Assembly: GCA_034670405.1 (NCBI GenBank) | Contig: JAXDDX010000090.1 | Span: 708,501-772,500, forward strand | Direction: 5' to 3' | Origin: Hoplostethus atlanticus | Taxonomy: Eukaryota; Chordata; Actinopteri; Trachichthyiformes; Trachichthyidae | Length of the DNA: 64,000 nucleotides | Part shown: piece by piece, positions 58,111 through 64,000 of the stretch | Layout: every line of letters starts with the position of its first letter | Numbering within the stretch: the stretch's first letter is position 1 | Notes under the pieces: model-generated | Seen by the model: only the letters and a program-made list of their open reading frames with translations | Told to the model about the DNA's origin: nothing | Database searches by the model: none | Position numbers and translations under genes: made by a program

Positions 58111-58725
58111 AGAAGCAAGCCACTCTGTCTGATGTGTTTAAAAAAACACAGTAGCAAGTGAGAGTACTGTAGTTTTCCTGGTATGTAGCCTATCTATTGA
58201 AGTGGTTGGTGCCCCACCATTTTTTTTACATATAAAAACGCCACTGCATTTGTGCATCATTAAAAGGTTGAGAATTAAATTCAATTTCATGATAAAATAA
58301 CCACATGTACGCAATATATACCAATAAGAGGAATATGAGAGAATGAGAAAAGGAAATATGTGAAAGATTACAGTGTACAGGGTGTGCAAAAATGTGTATA
58401 CATACACAAACACACATACATCCATTTGCACACGTGTAGTCGCTAAATCACACCCAAAATCAACACACGCACACTACCAGTACTGCACGCACAATTGAAA
58501 ACAATTCCTGTCTGGCTTCCAGAAAATCTCAACAATTCGGGACAACAACAACATCATCAACATCTTCTGCACGACTAATCTGAACGAATTGTCTTGACAA
58601 GGTGTCAAATGTTGAACAATTAGTCATGTTACGTGGCCCTGTAATGACTGCTGAGCATATTGGCCATATGGATGGGCCCCACTGAGAGTCAACTGTTGGC
58701 AAAGGGCCCAACACACTCCAGCGAG

Positions 58726-58767
<42 letters not shown>

Positions 58768-59120
58768 ATGAAGGAAGAGCGCAAAGCGGAGAACTGCATT
58801 ATAAAGCTGATTTAATCCTACTGGCTTGGCACACAGAGCCTCAAGTCTGAAGGATTTTATGGGCATTGATGTCAAGACTGACACTAAGGCTGACAGACAG
58901 ATGGACGGACAAGCAGAGATAGAAAGGTTGGACAGACAGGCTGACAAGACAGACAGGCATGAGACAATGGAGAGACAGACTCGCAGAAAAAGGAAGCAAG
59001 ACAGCAAAGTGAGGAGAAAAGCAGACAGAAACAAATAAAATCACAACGCTTTACTGCCAACATACACTAAGCAAGGCCTGCTACGTTTAGTCCTCAAGAA
59101 AGGACTAAACCCAATTACAA
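58103..59120. other. No gene; GA microsatellite
   Basis: Unique sequence with (GA)n at 58727-58763 and a GACAGACA-rich patch at 58880-58980. It ends with an inverted pair (gtttagtcctcaagaaag / gactaaac at 59087-59109) next to the BEL/Pao LTR. Confidence 0.5.
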
Positions 59121-60067
59121 TGAAGAGGTGCAGTGTGAGGGACAAGACAGGTAGGCACAAGGAGTCACAGATATTCAGTTAAAAAAAATGTAGGGTTTAT
59201 TCATCCGAAGACGAAAGAATGAGAATAATAAAGCAAAACTAACCGACCAGAATAGTTCTGGGCCCATAAAAGAGGTCAGCAAAACAGAACTTAACTTAAA
59301 CAATGCCAAACTTAATTTACCTTAACACAACCAACTAACATACCCAAATGACACACTAGGGGAACATATATACTGGCTGGCCAGGCCATTCAACATACGG
59401 GGGGGGGGGGAAGAACAAAGACTCAATAACAAAACAAATGTAATCAGTAATTGGGACTCTTAAGATGAAACAATAACCCGATGACTAAACATTGTCTCTA
59501 TGCTCTAAATAAGTTAAACAAGTTTTCCAAAACCCAGTCCACCCCCTATGACATGGTGAGGACATGGTAGCTGCCGCAGGCCGTCTTCGGGTATTTATAT
59601 GTGACGCTACGGAGCAGACGTCCTCCCGCAGCGGTAAGAAAATGCATTAAGAATGACAACCAAAAATGCGACATTTACTTTAAAAGTTAACTAAAATGTG
59701 TGCGTGTCAAACCGGAACATAATGTAGCGTCAAACCGCTAATAAAGTTGTGTGTACGCTATATGAAACAAAAGCTATGTGTCGGGTCATCTATCCGTTGA
59801 CTATTGTGTATTGTGCATTGTGACTGCAAACGTGCTTAAACCTAAATAATAACAATTTAACAAAGTGTTTACTGAAAACAGACGTGAAGAGAGACGTGAG
59901 GAAAAATGTCAGACACACAAGTAGTCTGGCGCTAAGAGGGATGGAGACACAGAGAAAGACAAGCAAATAGACCAGAAGAAGCTCTTGAGTCGATGCTCCA
60001 TCTCCCTTGTGTGACCTGTCTGGTCATTCATTAGGAGTCGCTGCACTGAATCAGCTTGCTCACTACA
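59121..60067 (-). repeat. Probable 3' LTR of the BEL/Pao element
   Basis: Read on the reverse strand, the segment begins TGTAGTGAGC (60067 downward) directly after a purine-rich tract (ggatggggagtt, complement of 60068-60079). It contains a TATA-like acatataaataccc (complement of about 59589-59602), then an AATAAA signal (complement of 59196-59201), and ends near 59121 with ...cctcttCA. This order (polypurine tract, TG, TATA, AATAAA, CA) is that of an LTR. The outer end is uncertain: a TGTAG/CTACA pair would instead end it at 59191. The matching 5' LTR lies beyond the window. Confidence 0.52.
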
Positions 60068-60427
60068 AACTCCCCATCCGTCAAGTACTTTGAAATTGCT
60101 TCAAAGCAGCGTTCACTGTCATTTCTGCCGAAATAACAGCGTTGATGAAGCAGCGGAGGACAATTTATGTCTGTTTTACGTAAAAGGACATTTCAGGGCG
60201 CGGGCAAAATGGAAAACGTTAAGTGTTATTCTTAAAAGACGCTGTCAAGTTCAAGTATCTAAAAAGAGGAATTGCACCTTCTTGACTTGGGACAAAAACA
60301 ATGCGGTCAAATAGTTTCTTCAAATATCTCATATCTTCTCATCTGACTTTTTTTAAAACAGTTTAAAAACAACTTGAGCAGTTAACTGCTGACCATTAAT
60401 CAGACGGTCAGCTGTAAATGGGGAATT

Positions 60428-62210
60428 CTAACGGGCCCCAGCTGCAGGAAGGCGAAGGGGTTCTAACGGGCCACCGGGCCGTAGTCCATCTCCAACTGTA
60501 CTTCCCGTCCTGACCTGTCTCTGGTCCAGAGGACTTGAGAGACCCGTCCCACAGGCAAGAGTGCCCGAGGTAACTGTGGGTCTACGATCATGACCGTGGT
60601 GCCAACCTGGAGATCTGGTGCTTTGGCTTGCCATTTCTGGCGTGCTTGGAGACCAGGCAGGTAGTATTTCAGAAAGTGCTTCCAGCTGACTGTGTCTCCA
60701 TCTACGCCGACTCAACAGGTCTGACTCAGGGTAGACGACCTGTGGGAGGGACGCGTCTCGCCGCCCCATCAGAAGAGCATTTGGGGTTACCGGGTCCGGG
60801 TCAGCGATGTCTGAGGAGGTGTAACCCAGAGGTTTTGAGTTGAGGATTCCCTCGATCTCGATGAGCACTGTCCTCAGGACCTCTTCCATCACGGATTGAG
60901 CTCCCAGGGTTATCCGCAGAGCTTGCTTGAGGGAGTGGATCTCTCTTTCCCAACAACCACCAAAGTGTGGCGCGCTTGGGGGGTTGAAGGCAAACTGGAT
61001 TTGCTGACTGGCGAGTTGGGCCTGAACTTCTGGTTGGAGAGCTGTGAAGGCTTCCTTCAGCTCTCGTTCTCCTCCCCTGAAGTTTGTCCCCCGGTCGGAC
61101 AACAACTCGAGTGCCATCAGATAGGAATCAGCATCTATGCTGCAGAGGAGATCAATGTAGACTGCACGCGTCGTCATACATTTAAAGAGAATACCCCATC
61201 TCTTTTCGCTCCGGCGACCGATTTTAACCTCATAGGGGCCAAAACAGTCTACTCCGGTGGAGTAAAATGCAGGCTTGTGGAGACGCAGTCTAGCAGGGGG
61301 CAGGTCAGCCATCGTGGGAATCTGAGGGGTACCGCACCATTTTCGACAGTCGGTGCACTCCCGCTGGTGACGTCGGATAGCCTCTCTGCCACGGATAATC
61401 CAATACTTTCTACGGACTTCAGCGAATACTCGCTCTGGGCCTGGGTGGCACAATCTCTTGTCGAACTCTTTGATGATCAACTTGGTGATCCAGTGCTGGG
61501 GTTCAAGCACGATTTGGTGCATAGCATCCTGATCCAGCAGAGTGCTGTGCCGCAGGCGACCTCCCACTCGGATCAACTGGGTGGTATCATCAAACTCGGG
61601 GGCGAGAGTGACCAGGCGGCTGCTACAGGGTACTGCTTTCCCTGATCTCAGGTGTGTCACATCAGTGGCAAAACAGTCCTGCTGTGCTCGCTGGAGAAGG
61701 GATATCTCTGCCTCCTTGAAGTCACTGGCTGAGGGGTTTCCCTCAGCTGCCCCATGATTAGAGAGCACGGTAGCCTCCAGAAGTTTGCCAAAGGTGGTGA
61801 ACTGACTAGCTTCTGGGGTGTCTGGGATTGGCGCTGTAGCAGTGAGGCCGCAGAATGTAGTTTTCCTGAGCTCATCTCCTTCAGTGGGTGAAGTGACCGG
61901 CTTCTTAGGCCACTGCTCAGGAGTCCCTTGCAGGAATGATGGGCCCTGGTACCAGCGACTCTGTGTACCTAGCTCAGCAAGAGCTTTCCCACAGGTGATG
62001 TCATCGGCAGGATTGCTGGTGGTATCCACGTAGCGCCATGCATCACGGTCTGTAAGGTCTTGTATCTCTGCCACCCTCGTGCCGACAAACACCTTAAACC
62101 GACACGAGTCCGAGTGGAGCCACGTGAGGACCGTGGTGGAGTCGGACCAGAAGGTAACTTGGTGGATGGGAAGAGAGAGCTCTGTCAGGAGTACCTTGGC
62201 TAGCTGTGCT
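60428..62210 (-). pseudogene. BEL/Pao pol: RNase H end plus integrase, broken
   Basis: Open from 62092 to 60428 (554 codons counted from the first Met; the homologous frame begins upstream near 62210). Residues 1-45 finish the RNase H domain. Around residues 215-250 is an H...CxxC zinc-binding integrase N-domain (CHPGPERV to CTDC). The catalytic core shows GVDCFGP (D282), LLSDRGTNF (D334) and WEREIHS (E382/E384), so the DDE triad is present. The D282 to D334 distance looks about a dozen residues short for the family, with sequence jumping from YLMAL to ELLSD, so an in-frame deletion is likely. After RRRWRHSQ (about residue 469) the frame shifts: a different reading frame of 60690-60450 continues the family pattern. 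The enzyme would insert element cDNA; this copy is inactive. Confidence 0.87.
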
Positions 62211-63819
62211 CCAGTAAGTGACGAGGGATTGATAACAGACGAGGGATTGATTGCTGCTTCCTCGGCGCTACCCTTGACCTTGCTGTAAGGAATGCCACCT
62301 CGACCTTGCTGCTGGGGTCCTCGGTTCTGAGATAGGCCACAGAGCCATAGGCCCGCTCCGATGCATCACAGAACACGTGGATATCTCTTGAGCTGGTGGG
62401 GGAATCCAACTCTCGACTGCTGGAGCCCCTAGGAAGGGCTATATGCTGCAGGTCTGGCAGTTCCCTCTCCCACTCTCTCCATGACTGGAGGAGGACTTCG
62501 GGTAGCTGGGGGTCGTCCCAGTCTCTCTTCTTGTCCCAGAGCTGTTGGACTATCATCTTGGCCCTGGTAGTATAGGGAACGATGTAGCCCAGCGGGTTAT
62601 ACTGGCTAGCCAGGACCTTATAGATGGTGCGCATTGTGACCTCAGGACAGGCGAGAGGTCGGGACTTGCACGACAGAGTGTCGGACTGGCAGTGCCAGTG
62701 GAGCCCGAGTGCTGATTCTTGAGCGTCTGCTTGCCCTTGTGCAATCCAGCGTTCAGTGCTGTCCGACCTGGCATCGGAGGGAAGATGACAGATCACAGAG
62801 GGGACATTGCTTGCCCATTGACGCAGGTCGAAGCCTCCTTCTGCTAGGAGCTTCCGGAGCTGGTCCACAAGCGCTTTGGCCTCCACCTCAGAAGTCAACC
62901 TCAGCATACAGTTATCCACATAAAAAGATCTTTCAATTGCCTCTCTGACGGCGTCATCGGGGTGGGCATTGTCCCTGGCATGTTTCTGGAGGGCGAATGT
63001 CACGCAGCAGGGGCTAGATGTAGTGCCGAATGGGAGGACACACCACTCATAGACGCTGGGCGGTTCTTCGCGGTTCATGTCTCTCCAGAGAAATCTTAGT
63101 AGCGGCCTATCTTCAGGGAGGAGCCTCACCTGATGAAACATCCCGCGGATGTCACTGCTGATGCCAACCGAATGCTCTCTGAATCTGAGGAGGACTGAAA
63201 GCAGAGATGGACTTAATGTGGGCCCAGGGAGCAGGAGCTCATTGAGGTTATTCCCTCTGAATTGGAATGAGCAATTGAACACTATGCGGTTCTTGCCATT
63301 GTGTTGCACCATATGGTGTGGGATGTACCAGCTGGTGGCGGTGTCCTCCTTAGCACCAGGTGCTAGTTTGACCGCATAGCTGGCCTGCTCCAGCTTCTGG
63401 ATTTCGGCTTTGTAAGCCTGGGCTTGATCAGGTGCCTTCGCCAGCCTCTTCTCTATGCCTCTTAACTGTGAGAGCATGGCTTCCTTTGGCGCTCGTAGCT
63501 GAGGCATGTTCTTGGCACGCAGGAGGGGAGTAGCATACCGTCGGACTCCGTCCACCTCAACCCTCACGATCCTGGCCTCGAGAAGGTCTATAGCCTCCTG
63601 GTCATGACGGGATCTTGTGCTGGCCTTCTCGCTGTGCCATGGTAACACGTCAATCTGCCACAGCCTTTCGATCTGACTGTACAAGTCAGCAGATGAAGGG
63701 AGAGTGGATGTGAAAAGGCACTGCTGTTCAGTAAGGCTATGCCTCAACTCCTGTGCAGGGCCCTGCAGGGTCCATCCAAGGCGGGTCTTGATGGCAGCTG
63801 GCCCTCCTGGAGGCCCGAG
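62200..63819 (-). pseudogene. BEL/Pao pol: reverse transcriptase and RNase H start, broken
   Basis: Open frame from just after a TGA (complement of 63820-63822) to 62200; first Met at 63747 gives 515 codons. Residues 1-140 are the linker after the protease. Residues 150-300 are the reverse transcriptase with RIVFNCS, SSDIRGMFHQ (first catalytic Asp), LPFGTTSSPC and YVDN at 276-279, where most elements have YVDD. LRQWASN and YNPLGYIVP follow, typical of BEL/Pao. From 457 the RNase H begins (HVFCDASERAYG). At 62218-62250 a 14-base word (gacgagggattgat on +) occurs twice in tandem, replaces the normal sequence and shifts the frame, ending the protein early. The Met is not a native start, since pol would be read through from upstream. 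Confidence 0.9.
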
Positions 63820-63822
63820 TCA

Positions 63823-64000
63823 GACTGGTTCCACTGGTGTTATCAGGTGGGGGTAGTCCGATCCAATGAGTAACACCGGCTGCACCTCAATGATGTGCTG
63901 CAATGACAAACCTTTGAGGTGGCGAAACCTTTGTTGCAGGGCACTGACAGGTTGGGTGTGCTTGGCCAGGCCCAACTGTTTGGCAGTGAATGCACCCTGG
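63823..64000 (-). pseudogene. BEL/Pao protease-region end, cut by window edge
   Basis: In the same frame as the reverse transcriptase and upstream of the in-frame TGA, the sequence reads QGAFTAKQLGLAKH, HLKGLSLQHIIEVQP and VLLIGSDYPHLITP. The IGSDYPHL-type motif marks the end of the aspartic-peptidase (A17-like) region that precedes the reverse transcriptase in BEL/Pao polyproteins. The catalytic aspartate lies beyond the right edge. Confidence 0.8.

Larger units (their letters stand above)
59121..64000 (-). mobile_element. BEL/Pao LTR retrotransposon, defective, cut by window edge
   Basis: A reverse-strand element in the order (5' to 3') protease-region end, reverse transcriptase, RNase H, integrase, non-coding stretch, polypurine tract and LTR. 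It is classed as BEL/Pao from the RT and integrase features and the peptidase-like IGSDYPHL region; it has no envelope-like frame. At least one in-frame stop, two frame breaks and one probable in-frame deletion make it inactive. Its coding part has higher GC and different codon use from the A/T-rich surroundings. The 5' LTR and gag lie to the right of the window. Confidence 0.9.

Noticed and set aside
60628..61645. Long + strand frames opposite the BEL/Pao integrase
   Set aside because: Shadows of the reverse-strand pol coding sequence.
1..64000. CRISPR array, bacterial operon or phage system
   Set aside because: No spacer-repeat arrays, no dense prokaryotic coding, and repeats are all of vertebrate type; the 29.6-30.8 kb array has no unique spacers.

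Overview
The window looks like intergenic or intronic DNA from a teleost fish nuclear genome. The evidence is the mix of repeats: L1- and L2-type LINE remnants, tRNA-derived SINEs of the fish type, Tc1/mariner pieces with an IR/DR end, hAT and TTAA-target DNA transposons, a gypsy-type LTR fragment, a BEL/Pao retroelement, and very many (CA)n microsatellites. No rRNA, tRNA gene, CRISPR array, bacterial operon or convincing complete host protein gene was seen. Species and chromosome cannot be assigned by reading alone.

Layout. 0.4-1.7 kb: reverse-strand remnant of an L1-type ORF2 split by a TG microsatellite. 2.1-2.25 kb: SINE-like piece. 2.6-9.2 kb: mostly unique sequence with small tandem repeats. 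9.23-11.03 kb: TTAA-flanked DNA transposon that holds a perfect 42-bp inverted repeat and a nested 246-bp MITE. 12.6-13.45 kb: 3' end of an L2-type LINE. 13.86-14.47 kb: foldback transposon with a perfect 43-bp inverted repeat. 14.75-16.12 kb: another TIR-bounded element. 16-29 kb: mostly unique sequence with simple repeats, one SINE (27.9 kb) and a small AT-rich MITE (26.05 kb). 29.64-30.80 kb: minisatellite of about 33 units with a 430-bp higher-order duplication. 31-45 kb: unique sequence, short repeats and several candidate conserved non-coding blocks. 45.77-45.99 kb: dead Tc1/mariner transposase end. 47.19-47.44 kb: SINE. 47.53-49.09 kb: hAT-type element with a perfect 8-bp target duplication, into which an LTR retroelement (LTR, primer-binding site and start of gag) has inserted. 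52.3-58.1 kb: interspersed repeat tails, a 190-bp dispersed duplication and a Tc1/mariner 5' end. 59.1-64.0 kb: a reverse-strand BEL/Pao element (3' LTR, integrase, RNase H, reverse transcriptase and end of the protease region), broken by stops and indels and running off the right edge.

The protein-coding content is therefore transposon-derived and decayed. The host contribution, if any, is probably regulatory: several A/T-rich blocks with TAATTA-type sites look like vertebrate conserved non-coding elements, but that is inference until aligned to other fish genomes. One short possible exon (14.60-14.67 kb, reverse strand) is recorded at low confidence. The most unusual structures are the two long perfect palindromes inside DNA transposons, the nested LTR-in-hAT insertion, the hierarchical minisatellite, and an isolated hairpin with 21-bp arms at 51.2 kb.
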